Shown: positions 16,732-24,964 of the stretch, one piece after another
How the letters are laid out: each line of letters opens with the position of its first letter
How positions within the stretch are numbered: position 1 is the first letter of the stretch
Assembly (NCBI GenBank): GCA_029226935.1
Contig: JAQXYZ010000072.1
Coordinates: 62,001-126,000, forward strand
Reading direction: 5' to 3'
Source: Bacillota bacterium
GTDB taxonomy: Bacteria; Bacillota; Clostridia; Lachnospirales; Lachnospiraceae
Length of the DNA: 64,000 nt
Position numbers and translations under genes: made by a program
The notes under the pieces: model-generated
Told to the model about the DNA's origin: nothing
The model's database searches: none
Seen by the model: only the letters and a program-made list of their open reading frames with translations

Positions 16732-18051
16732 ATGAAAAAAGGAAAAACTGGAAGAAGAATGCTATCTGCGGTAATAGCATCTGTTATGCTTCTTAGCAGC
16801 ATGACAGTATTTGCTGTTGAGAAGCCAGCGCTTGCTGAATATCTTCAAGACGATGATGAGGGCACTGGATTGAGCAGTTATATGGAAGCTCTGGATAATG
16901 CTCAGGTGGAGTATGTAGATACCGCAAATGGAGGGAATGTTGAGACTGCAAAACAGTATTTTGCTTCAGGTAAACTTATAGGGGATTTGAGTAAAAAAGA
17001 GGCAGTTGACAACGGCTGGGGCAATGGTTTCGATGCGCAATATGCTGCTATTCAAAGTCTGGATCAGTCAATTGTTGTGGCTGACGGCACTCGATATATT
17101 CCTGAAGAACTATATAGAGAACTTGATACAATCTGGGATAAGTTTACAATTTTGGATGGGAAATTGGAAAGTAATAGCATCATTCAGGTGTCGGATGAAG
17201 CTTCTGCTCCGGATGTGGCGACAATGGATAAGGGAGTCTACTGGGTGCTTGAGAGTGATGTGACAACCTACTTCAGTGACAGAGATGAATTGGCAAATAC
17301 CGAAAATGGATGGAGGAATGGAGAAGATTGGAAAAAAGTCACGATTCAAATGGCGTGGGGAGAATTTGAAACAGACGATCTTGTGTATGCAGATTTTTCA
17401 AAGCTAATTGATGACTATGAAACTGTTTATAATACCATTTTAGGTAAACTCCACGAAGGCACTAAGGAAACAGCAAAGCCTGTAGAAAGTCTGACAGCAG
17501 TAACCCCCTCCGCTAACAAGCCTCAGACGCAGGAGGAACCTGCCCCTGTTCTGGTTAATGAGGTTATAGCTTCGAACGGAACAAAGACTCAGTCAAAAAT
17601 GGAAGGAGTTTATGGAAGAACCGTTGTAGCAGGTGCAGTTTACACGGATGAACAGACAAAAATTAAACAGGCAGCCGGATTGACGGAAGAAGAAATTAAG
17701 AATGGCGTTGTGGTTAAGTATTATATATGCAATAGCTCAAACAAGACAGTAAATGAACAGCTTTCCGAGTCACTTACCGAACAGGGATATAAGGTGCTTG
17801 GGGTTATCAATAATGATCTTTACAAACTGAATAAAGGAAAAATCAGCAAGATTAAGACAACGGAGGGAGCCTTGACCTTAACCATTGGAGTGCCTGAAAA
17901 TTTCAGAAGTGAAAAGTTTGAGTTCATAATTATGTGTTATGATGAAAAAGGAAATCTTGTAATCATGCAGGATTTAGATGCAGACAAGAGTACAATTACC
18001 GTGCAGGGCAATTCGTTTGGATATTGGGCAATCGGATATAGGGCAAAATAA
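16732..18051 (+). CDS. Secreted protein of unknown function
   Basis: A 439-residue protein with a clear signal peptide (RRMLSAVIASVMLLSSMTVFA, cleavage near residue 28). Residues about 30-240 form an acidic, Trp- and Tyr-containing domain. A Thr/Pro/Glu linker lies at about 245-285, followed by a C-terminal domain of about 150 residues rich in beta-strand character (FEFIIMCYDEKGNLVIM, FGYWAIGYRAK). No LPxTG or membrane anchor is present, so it should be released or loosely wall-bound. GAGGAAAG precedes the ATG. It may share the repeat-controlled promoter upstream. I do not recognise a family. Confidence 0.7.
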   Translation: MKKGKTGRRMLSAVIASVMLLSSMTVFAVEKPALAEYLQDDDEGTGLSSYMEALDNAQVEYVDTANGGNVETAKQYFASGKLIGDLSKKEAVDNGWGNGFDAQYAAIQSLDQSIVVADGTRYIPEELYRELDTIWDKFTILDGKLESNSIIQVSDEASAPDVATMDKGVYWVLESDVTTYFSDRDELANTENGWRNGEDWKKVTIQMAWGEFETDDLVYADFSKLIDDYETVYNTILGKLHEGTKETAKPVESLTAVTPSANKPQTQEEPAPVLVNEVIASNGTKTQSKMEGVYGRTVVAGAVYTDEQTKIKQAAGLTEEEIKNGVVVKYYICNSSNKTVNEQLSESLTEQGYKVLGVINNDLYKLNKGKISKIKTTEGALTLTIGVPENFRSEKFEFIIMCYDEKGNLVIMQDLDADKSTITVQGNSFGYWAIGYRAK

Positions 18052-18055
18052 CAGA

Positions 18056-18073
18056 GAGCAAATATAGAAATCA
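18056..18073 (+). repeat. 18-bp direct repeat, copy 1
   Basis: GAGCAAATATAGAAATCA lies five bases after the stop of the secreted-protein gene. An identical copy lies at 19425-19442, after the cmk stop. Confidence 0.8.
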
Positions 18074-18088
18074 AATGAAATAATATAT

Positions 18089-18134
18089 AAGTTGGCGGGA
18101 AAGGCAGATTTCAGGCTTTTACGCCAACTTTTTT
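18089..18134 (+). terminator. Intrinsic terminator after the secreted-protein gene
   Basis: AAGTTGGCG (18089-18097) pairs perfectly with CGCCAACTT (18122-18130) around a 24-nt loop, and a T6 run follows. It ends the island transcript. Confidence 0.8.
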
Positions 18135-18274
18135 ATACAAATAATAAAGATTATGCTAAAAAATTCTTTTTATAAAACTGTAAATCGTAAAGATAAAAAA
18201 CATCCATGGCCTAAAGTTTTTTTCTAACGTATAATGAAAATAGATAGTTTCTCATATGGCTGGAAAGGAGCTGT

Positions 18275-18646
18275 ATGGAGAAAGACTATTCCAGATCCTA
18301 ATTGGAAGCAAGGAAAATCATCGGAGAAGAGCACCTGCCTCTGACGAAGGAGGACAGGCAGCGCATGGAGGCAGTATTGTATGCCTTCGCCTGTAAATTC
18401 TTAAAAAATGCAGATTTAAACGAAGTGAAGGAGGAACTGAGCATGACAGTACTCGGCGAAATGATATGGAATGATGGGTTGGAACGTGGCATGGAGCGTG
18501 GCATAACGCAGGGCATTGAAGCCTTAATAGAGACCTGTAAAGAATTAGGACTTTCTAGAGAGGATACAATGGTTAAGACTGAAAGTAAATTTCAGTTAAA
18601 AAGAGAGGATGCAGAGGACTATATGGCAAAATATTGGGAGCGATAA
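18275..18646 (+). pseudogene. Remnant of Rpn-type PD-(D/E)XK nuclease/transposase-like gene
   Basis: An ATG at 18275, with GGAAAGGAG upstream, opens MEKDYSRS and stops at 18299. The same frame continues from a TTG at 18302 for 114 residues. The readable part (LTKEDRQRMEAVLYAFACKFL, a Gly/Arg/Met-rich GLERGMERGITQGIEAL, and a C-terminal KREDAEDYMAKYW) resembles the C-terminal third of Rpn-family recombination-promoting nuclease/putative transposase proteins common in Lachnospiraceae. The catalytic N-terminal part is absent, so I regard it as a decayed copy. A TATAAT at 18230-18235 may be its relic promoter. Confidence 0.6.
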
Positions 18647-18665
18647 AAACCTCGTGAAATAAACT

Positions 18666-18693
18666 AGGGCTCTTTGCATAAAGGAGCCCTTTG
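18666..18693 (+). terminator. Terminator-like hairpin upstream of cmk
   Basis: AGGGCTC-TTT pairs with AAAG-GAGCCCT around a 4-nt loop, followed by a short TTTG tail. The weak U tract makes it a modest terminator. It closes the remnant gene. Confidence 0.55.
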
Positions 18694-18764
18694 TGTTATG
18701 ATACGGATGTAGTTTTTAATCACTGAAAAACTGCGTAGATAAATTGGAAAAGGATGGATACAAT

Positions 18765-19421
18765 ATGAGTTATCAAATCGCAATAGATGGCCCTGCGGGA
18801 GCGGGCAAAAGCACAATCGCAAAGAAAGTGGCAAAAACCAAAGGATTTATTTATGTTGATACAGGGGCAATGTACCGTGCCATGGCGTACTACCTTTTGA
18901 CACAGGGGATAGACCCAGAAAATGCAGATGACATTGAGGCAAACTGTGTGAATGCTGATATTACCATATGCTATGAAAACGGAGAACAGGTGGTAATGCT
19001 AAACGGAGAAAACGTAAATGGCGTAATCCGAAACGAAGAGGTGGGAAACATGGCGTCCTCCAGCAGTAAAAACCCGAAGGTCAGGGAGAGGCTTACCATT
19101 TTACAGAAGGAGCTCGCTGCCAAAAATAATGTGGTGATGGATGGGAGAGATATCGGGACATGTGTTCTGCCCAATGCGGATGTAAAGGTTTATCTTACCG
19201 CCAGCGCAAAGGTAAGGGCAAAGAGAAGATATGATGAATTAAGTGCAAAAGGCGTCTCCTGTGATATCAGACAGATCGAAGAAGACATTATAAAACGCGA
19301 CGAGCAGGATATGAACAGAGAAATCGCACCTTTAAAACAGGCAGAGGATGCGGTGCTTGTGGATTCCTCTGATATGACCATTGAAGAAGTGGTGCAGGCA
19401 ATCCTTGATTTGTGCAGATGA
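18765..19421 (+). CDS. cmk: Cytidylate kinase
   Basis: Phosphorylates CMP and dCMP with ATP. P-loop GPAGAGKST near the N-terminus, the DTGAMYRAMAY substrate motif and VMDGRDIGTCVLPNADVKVYLTAS are diagnostic. The track starts at a TTG (18744); the ATG at 18765 has AGGATGG 7 nt upstream and yields the normal MSYQIAIDG start, 218 residues. It heads the conserved cmk-ispH-rpsA block. Confidence 0.95.
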   Translation: MSYQIAIDGPAGAGKSTIAKKVAKTKGFIYVDTGAMYRAMAYYLLTQGIDPENADDIEANCVNADITICYENGEQVVMLNGENVNGVIRNEEVGNMASSSSKNPKVRERLTILQKELAAKNNVVMDGRDIGTCVLPNADVKVYLTASAKVRAKRRYDELSAKGVSCDIRQIEEDIIKRDEQDMNREIAPLKQAEDAVLVDSSDMTIEEVVQAILDLCR

Positions 19422-19424
19422 TGG

Positions 19425-19442
19425 GAGCAAATATAGAAATCA
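19425..19442 (+). repeat. 18-bp direct repeat, copy 2
   Basis: GAGCAAATATAGAAATCA lies between the cmk stop and the ispH ribosome site, identical to 18056-18073. The distance between copies is 1369 bp, spanning the remnant gene and cmk. Confidence 0.8.
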
Positions 19443-19461
19443 GGTAAGGAGATTTTAATAG

Positions 19462-20310
19462 ATGGAAGTAATACTTGCCAATAGTGCAGGCTTTTGCTTT
19501 GGAGTTAAGCGTGCGGTAGAAAAGGTTTATGAGCAGATTGAAGCAGGCAAAAAGATTTATACTTACGGACCAATTATACACAATGAAGAAGTAGTAAAGG
19601 ATTTGGAAAAACGTGGTGTTCAGGTCATAGAAGGAGAAAGGGAGCTTGCCACATTGAAGGATGGGGCAATTGTCATTCGTTCTCATGGGGTGCCCCGACG
19701 CATTTATAATTTGATTGAACAGAATGGATTGGAATGCATTGATGCAACCTGTCCTTTTGTGAAAAGAATTCACAATATTGTAGATAAAGAGAGCACTGAC
19801 AATAAAAAAATTATCATCATAGGAAATTCAGGCCATCCGGAAGTAGAGGGGATTATGGGATGGTCGAACACTCCTGCGCAGGTGATTGAGTCCGTACAGG
19901 AGGCAGAAAATTATAACGAAGATAAGAGTAAACCGCTTTGCATTGTTTCTCAGACGACATTTAACTACAACAAATTTCAAGAATTAGTTGAAATTTTTCG
20001 GAAAAGAGGTTACAATGTTAATGTTGTAAATACTATCTGTAATGCGACAGAAGAACGACAGACGGAAGCTGGTGAAATTGCATCCAAGGTTGACGCAATG
20101 ATAGTAATAGGTGGCAGGCACAGTTCTAACACGCAGAAGTTATATGAAATATGCCGTGAGAAGTGCAAGGCCACATATTTTATACAAACACTGGAAGATT
20201 TGCATTTGGAACTGCCTAAAACTGCTGCTCTGGTGGGTATTACTGCAGGGGCTTCCACCCCTAACAATATTATCGAGGAGGTTCAAAATTATGTCAGAAT
20301 TAACTTTTGA
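19462..20310 (+). CDS. ispH: 4-hydroxy-3-methylbut-2-enyl diphosphate reductase
   Basis: Last enzyme of the MEP isoprenoid pathway; it reduces HMBPP to IPP and DMAPP using a [4Fe-4S] cluster. The three cluster cysteines are C12 (AGFCFGV), C97 (ATCPFV) and C193 (TICNATEERQ). Length of 282 is standard for the stand-alone enzyme. In many Clostridia this protein is fused to S1 domains; here the stop falls 20 nt inside the separate rpsA gene in another frame. Confidence 0.95.
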   Translation: MEVILANSAGFCFGVKRAVEKVYEQIEAGKKIYTYGPIIHNEEVVKDLEKRGVQVIEGERELATLKDGAIVIRSHGVPRRIYNLIEQNGLECIDATCPFVKRIHNIVDKESTDNKKIIIIGNSGHPEVEGIMGWSNTPAQVIESVQEAENYNEDKSKPLCIVSQTTFNYNKFQELVEIFRKRGYNVNVVNTICNATEERQTEAGEIASKVDAMIVIGGRHSSNTQKLYEICREKCKATYFIQTLEDLHLELPKTAALVGITAGASTPNNIIEEVQNYVRINF

Positions 20311-21457
20311 ACAAATGTTGGAAGAATCATTAAAAACAATACATACAGGAGAGGTAGTTGAAGGTACAGTCATTGATGTTAAGCCTGAAGAAATCATTCT
20401 TAACATTGGCTATAAGTCCGATGGTGTTTTGACAAGAAACGAATATACCAACGAGCCTAATGTAGACCTGACCACTGTAGCGAAACCTGGCGACACAATG
20501 GAAGTTAAAGTGCTTAAGGTTAATGACGGCGAAGGACAGGTTATCTTAACCTACAAGAGACTTGCAGCAGACCGTGGCAACAAGAGAATTGAAGAAGCTT
20601 TCAATAACAGAGAAGTGCTTACAGCTAAGGTAGCACAGGTGCTTGAGGGCGGTTTAAGTGTAATTATTGATGAGGTAAGAATTTTTATTCCTGCCAGTCT
20701 TGTTTCCGATGTATATGAAAAAGATCTTACTAAATATGCAGGTCAGGAAATTCAGTTCGTAATCAGCGAATATAATCCTAAGAGAAGAAGATATATTGGA
20801 GACCGTAAGCAGCTGTTGGTGGCAGAAAAGGCAGAGCTGCAGAAGAAGCTGCTTGAAAGCATTCAGGTTGGTGATGTTGTAGAAGGAACTGTTAAGAATG
20901 TAACAGACTTTGGCGCATTTATTGATATCGGTGGTGCTGATGGTCTGCTTCATATTTCAGAAATGTCATGGGGACGTGTTGAAAATCCCAAGAAAGTATT
21001 CAAGGTTGGAGATAAGGTTAAGACCTTCATCAAAGAAATTTCCGGTACTAAGATTGCACTCAGTCTGAAGTTTGAGGATGCTAATCCTTGGAAGGATGCA
21101 GACAGCAAATACGCAGTTGGCAATGAAGTTACCGGTAAAGTAGCCAGAATGACAGATTTTGGTGCATTCATTGAGTTAGAACCCGGAGTAGATGCACTGC
21201 TTCATGTATCACAGATTTCCAAGGAACATATTGAAAAGCCTTCAGATGTTCTGAAAGTCGGTGATGAAGTGACTGCAAAAGTAGTGGATTTTAATAGCGA
21301 AGATAAGAAAATCAGCTTAAGCATCAAGGCATTACTTGCACCCGAACCGGAAGCAGATCCTGAAAAGGAAGAGACAAAGGAAGCAGAAGATGATGCAGAT
21401 GTTGTATCTGTTGACATTGATGCAGTAATTGCAGCAGAGGCAGCTGAAGAAAAATAA
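20291..21457 (+). CDS. rpsA: Ribosomal protein S1-family protein
   Basis: RNA-binding protein of four S1 domains at about residues 17-87, 105-170, 190-258 and 275-345, with acidic C-terminal residues. Typical S1 strings are VVEGTVKNVTDFGAFIDIG and LLHISEMSWGRV. At 388 residues it is the short Gram-positive type rather than the six-domain enteric protein. The track starts in ispH; the ATG at 20291 has GAGGAGG at 20275-20281 with 9-nt spacing and overlaps ispH by 20 nt. Translational coupling to ispH is likely. It aids mRNA binding by the ribosome, though the exact role in Firmicutes is less settled. Confidence 0.92.
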   Translation: MSELTFEQMLEESLKTIHTGEVVEGTVIDVKPEEIILNIGYKSDGVLTRNEYTNEPNVDLTTVAKPGDTMEVKVLKVNDGEGQVILTYKRLAADRGNKRIEEAFNNREVLTAKVAQVLEGGLSVIIDEVRIFIPASLVSDVYEKDLTKYAGQEIQFVISEYNPKRRRYIGDRKQLLVAEKAELQKKLLESIQVGDVVEGTVKNVTDFGAFIDIGGADGLLHISEMSWGRVENPKKVFKVGDKVKTFIKEISGTKIALSLKFEDANPWKDADSKYAVGNEVTGKVARMTDFGAFIELEPGVDALLHVSQISKEHIEKPSDVLKVGDEVTAKVVDFNSEDKKISLSIKALLAPEPEADPEKEETKEAEDDADVVSVDIDAVIAAEAAEEK

Positions 21458-21478
21458 GACAAGTCAGGGCGGATGATT

Positions 21479-22261
21479 ATGGCTTATGATTATGAAAAAT
21501 TCAAAAGTGCTGTTTTGGGGCTTACAAAGATTGATTTAAATGCATATAAAGAGCGTCAGATGAAGAGAAGAATTGACGCATTGATTGCCAAGCATGGGAT
21601 TGCCGGATATGAGGATTATGTGCAGGTTCTTAAAACAGACAAAGCCAGATTTGAAGAATTCGTAAATTACCTTACAATTAATGTTTCAGAATTTTACAGA
21701 AATGTTGATCAATGGAAGGTTATGGAGAATGAAATTATTCCGGAGCTGATTGATAAGTTTGGCAAGAAATTGAAAATCTGGAGTGCGGCATGTTCTACAG
21801 GTGATGAACCCTATTCACTGGTTATGGCATTGTCAAGGCATTTGCCACTCAACATGATTCATATTACGGCAACAGATATTGATAAGCAGGTAATTGCAAA
21901 AGCAAAAGTTGGGCTTTACAATGAAAAGAGTATTGCGGCGGTTCCTGATGACCTGAAAAGGAAGTACTTTACAAAGGTCGGACTTTCTTACCAAATATCA
22001 GATGATATTAAGTCATGCGTTGAGTTTAAAGAACACAATCTGCTTGATAATAATTATCCCAAAGACTATGATATGATTGTGTGCCGCAATGTGCTGATAT
22101 ATTTTACAGAGGAAGCAAAGGATGAAGTATTCAGAAAGTTCTTCCAGTCGTTAAAACCGGGTGGCATCCTCTTTATCGGAAGCACAGAGCAGATTATAAA
22201 TCACAGGGATATCGGTTATGAGCGGAAAAACTCATTTTATTATGAGCGTCCAAGCAAATAA
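21479..22261 (+). CDS. cheR: CheR-type protein-glutamate methyltransferase
   Basis: SAM-dependent methyltransferase of the chemoreceptor-methylating CheR family, 260 residues. The N-terminal all-helical CheR domain (RRIDALIAKHGI, FVNYLTINVSEFYRN) is followed by the SAM fold (IWSAACSTGDEPYSLVM; IVCRNVLIYF). The ATG at 21479 has AGGGCGG six nt upstream; the track ATG at 21473 has none. No other chemotaxis gene is adjacent; an orphan CheR may act in chemotaxis encoded elsewhere or in another signalling pathway. It is placed 21 nt after rpsA. Confidence 0.88.
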   Translation: MAYDYEKFKSAVLGLTKIDLNAYKERQMKRRIDALIAKHGIAGYEDYVQVLKTDKARFEEFVNYLTINVSEFYRNVDQWKVMENEIIPELIDKFGKKLKIWSAACSTGDEPYSLVMALSRHLPLNMIHITATDIDKQVIAKAKVGLYNEKSIAAVPDDLKRKYFTKVGLSYQISDDIKSCVEFKEHNLLDNNYPKDYDMIVCRNVLIYFTEEAKDEVFRKFFQSLKPGGILFIGSTEQIINHRDIGYERKNSFYYERPSK

Positions 22262-22279
22262 TATTCATAGAAATAAAAC

Positions 22280-22310
22280 AGGAGGTGTCCATTTGGATAC
22301 CTCCTTTACT
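22280..22310. terminator. Bidirectional terminator, cheR / exonuclease-like gene
   Basis: AGGAGGTGTCC (22280-22290) pairs with GGATACCTCCT (22295-22305) around a 4-nt loop, with TTT on the plus side and a U-rich GTTTTATTT on the minus side. Confidence 0.7.
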
Positions 22311-22332
22311 GTTGTGAAATAAGTTTTTTCTT

Positions 22333-23436
22333 TTAATCTTGCAATGCCATTTCATTTAGCACATGGCTGGCATAATCTGAAAACAGCTGTCGGTTCTTTT
22401 TAATGTCATCAGTAAGCTCGAAAAATAAAGTCTTACTCTTATATTCCCGCTTAAAAAATGGCTCCACAAGAACCTTCCATTGGGGAAGATAACAGGAAAA
22501 TTTCCGGGTATAGCAATTTGCAGCAGTTGCCTGTTCGCGGTATTCCTTGTCCACAAAAGAAGCAATGGATTTATGAAGTGCCGCATCTTCTGTAGGGAGA
22601 TAGTAGTAGTCTTTATAATTGGCATAAAAATATTTCAATTCTTCCTCATAGATAGGAACAATTAAAGTGCCTTCGTAGTCATTTCCCTTAAAATGACATC
22701 CTTTACCCATAAAGGAAACAGAAACGGGAAGAGGGGAGGCAAAGACAAGATGGAGTATCAGTTCTTTGCGTGGAATGCCATGAATATCATTATAATAGTT
22801 TGCCTGAACTTTGCGGGCTTTAATACTACAGTTAAATAAATCATAGTAAGACAGGATGGGAAGAACCTCCAGCATGCCTTTCATGTCATCTGAATTATGA
22901 AGCAGCAGTGTGTGATACAGACTATAATCATGTGAGGCAGTAAAATCTTTGTACACTTGTATCAATTCGCCACCGCTATAAGTGTCATCCCGGTGAATTC
23001 CTAAAAAGGCTTCTATGGTTTTTAATTTACAGTCAGGTAGTTTTAAAAAGTTTTTGTAAGGAACAATCCGGCGGTAGATGTCTAATCCTTCCATTTGCCC
23101 AAAATCGCAGGGAATACCATATTTGTCTGCCTTGTGTTTGAGAAATGGCAGATCAAAGGTGTTGCCATTATAGTGGATCAGATAGGAGTAGCTTTCTGTG
23201 AAGGATAAAAACGATTTTACAAGTTCAGCTTCTTCGTCAGGGGTCTGAGCAAACCACTGGCGAATGACCCAGTTCCCTTCTGAATAAAAAGCACATCCAA
23301 TCAGATAAATGGATGCTCCGGAAGAAAGAAAACCGGTTGTTTCTATGTCTAAAAAAAGAATCTGGTCTAAAGGAGCCAGACGCTCTAAAGGATATTTTAA
23401 TTGAAAATTGCCGAGTATGATTTCTTCTGTTTTCAT
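22333..23436 (-). CDS. YprB-type ribonuclease H-like (DEDD exonuclease fold) protein
   Basis: A 367-residue protein with an exonuclease fold. The acidic motifs are DIETTGF (residues about 30-36), HYNGNTFDLPFLKHK and the late YSGGELIQVYKDF. This layout matches the YprB/RNase H-like family found in Firmicutes. The C-terminal 150 residues carry no motif I recognise. On the minus strand AGGAGG sits 5 nt before the ATG. Activity on DNA or RNA is inferred; its substrate is unknown. Confidence 0.82.
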   Translation of the reverse strand: MKTEEIILGNFQLKYPLERLAPLDQILFLDIETTGFLSSGASIYLIGCAFYSEGNWVIRQWFAQTPDEEAELVKSFLSFTESYSYLIHYNGNTFDLPFLKHKADKYGIPCDFGQMEGLDIYRRIVPYKNFLKLPDCKLKTIEAFLGIHRDDTYSGGELIQVYKDFTASHDYSLYHTLLLHNSDDMKGMLEVLPILSYYDLFNCSIKARKVQANYYNDIHGIPRKELILHLVFASPLPVSVSFMGKGCHFKGNDYEGTLIVPIYEEELKYFYANYKDYYYLPTEDAALHKSIASFVDKEYREQATAANCYTRKFSCYLPQWKVLVEPFFKREYKSKTLFFELTDDIKKNRQLFSDYASHVLNEMALQD

Positions 23437-23635
23437 AGGAACCTCCTAATATATGAATTCCTTTAAAATTGCTTTGACGGTTTATTTTCTCTGTTAAGTG
23501 TAGCATATTTTTCAAAATTGCAGTAGTATTTTCGACAAAAAAATAGTATATTTATAAGAGTGGAGATGAAAGAATTTTAACAGACGGCGAAACGGTCTGA
23601 TTGAATTAAATTAAGCATAGAAAGAAGGTTATCAA

Positions 23636-24952
23636 GTGGCGAGATTAACATTTGTGGGTGGTATCCATCCTTATGATGGTAAGGAGTTATCCAAGGACAA
23701 ACCAATCAGAGAAGTCTTACCTAAGGGTGATCTGGTGTATCCTCTGTCCCAGCATATAGGGGCACCGGCGCAGCCTATTGTACAGAAGGGAGATAGAGTC
23801 CTTACAGGACAGAAGATTGCGGAGGCAGGTGGATTTGTTTCTGCGCCTGTTTATGCAACTGTGTCGGGAACGGTAAAGGCGATTGAACCCAGACGAGTTG
23901 TTACGGGTGATAATGTTATGAGTATTGTCATCGAAAACGATGGGCTGTATGAAGAGGTAGAGTGGCCGGAGGTAAAGCCCTTCGAGGAGCTTACAAGGGA
24001 AGAAAAAATCAATATAATCCGGGAAGCGGGGATTGTGGGCATGGGAGGAGCTGGTTTCCCTACCGCTGTCAAATTATCTCCAAAGGAACCCGAAAAGATA
24101 GAATATGTGATTGTGAACGGTGCAGAATGTGAACCTTATCTTACATCTGACTACCGCAAGATGATGGAGGAACCCGAAAAGCTGATCGGAGGTCTGAAGG
24201 TTTCTTTAAGCTTGTTTGACAATGCAAGAGGAATTCTGGCAGTGGAGGATAACAAACCCGATTGCATAGCAAAATTAAAACGCCTGACCAAGGATGAGAC
24301 CAGAATTACGGTAAAAGCTGTTAAGACCAAGTATCCACAGGGCTCAGAGCGTCAGCTGATTTATGCAACGACAGGCCGTGCAATCCATTCTGCAATGCTG
24401 CCTTCTGATGTAGGCTGTATAGTGGATAATGTTGATACGGTAATTGCTATTTATAATGCAGTCATTGAAGGAAAACCGTTGATGCACAGAATTGTAACAG
24501 TAACAGGCGATGCGATTGCAGATCCCCGCAATTTTAAAGTCAGAATCGGAACCAACTATCATGAACTGGTGGAGGAAGCAGGCGGGTTTAAGGAACAGCC
24601 GGTTAAGATTATTTCCGGAGGTCCCATGATGGGATTTGGTATTTTTGATTTGGATGTACCAACAACCAAAACATCTTCAGCACTGCTTTGTCTTACCAAA
24701 GATGATGTATCTGCGATGGAACCCAGTGCATGTATTAACTGCGGAAAATGTGTAGAGGTATGTCCGGGCAGGGTAGTACCCCGGAAACTGGCAGATTACG
24801 CGGAGCATTATGATGAAGAGGCCTTTGTAAAAAATAATGGTATGGAATGCTGTGAATGCGGATGCTGTAGCTATGTTTGTCCGGCAAAACGTCCACTGAC
24901 ACAGGTAATCAAATCCATGAGAAAAATGCAGCTTGCAAAGAAGAAAAAGTAG
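23636..24952 (+). CDS. rnfC: Electron transport complex subunit RnfC
   Basis: Peripheral NADH/FMN-binding subunit of the Rnf complex, which couples reduced ferredoxin oxidation and NAD+ reduction to Na+ or H+ export. It has a glycine-rich nucleotide loop (GIVGMGGAGFPTAVKL), an SLBB-type region, and two [4Fe-4S] motifs CINCGKCVEVCPGR and CCECGCCSYVCPAKRP. It begins with GTG, with GAAGG seven nt upstream. Length is 438. First gene of rnfCDGEAB, the common clostridial order. Confidence 0.95.
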   Translation: MARLTFVGGIHPYDGKELSKDKPIREVLPKGDLVYPLSQHIGAPAQPIVQKGDRVLTGQKIAEAGGFVSAPVYATVSGTVKAIEPRRVVTGDNVMSIVIENDGLYEEVEWPEVKPFEELTREEKINIIREAGIVGMGGAGFPTAVKLSPKEPEKIEYVIVNGAECEPYLTSDYRKMMEEPEKLIGGLKVSLSLFDNARGILAVEDNKPDCIAKLKRLTKDETRITVKAVKTKYPQGSERQLIYATTGRAIHSAMLPSDVGCIVDNVDTVIAIYNAVIEGKPLMHRIVTVTGDAIADPRNFKVRIGTNYHELVEEAGGFKEQPVKIISGGPMMGFGIFDLDVPTTKTSSALLCLTKDDVSAMEPSACINCGKCVEVCPGRVVPRKLADYAEHYDEEAFVKNNGMECCECGCCSYVCPAKRPLTQVIKSMRKMQLAKKKK

Positions 24953-24964
24953 GAGGAAAACGCA

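Noticed and set aside
22262-22332. Palindromic AGGAGGTGTCC/GGATACCTCCT as an operator
   Set aside because: Its place between convergent genes with U-rich tails fits a terminator.
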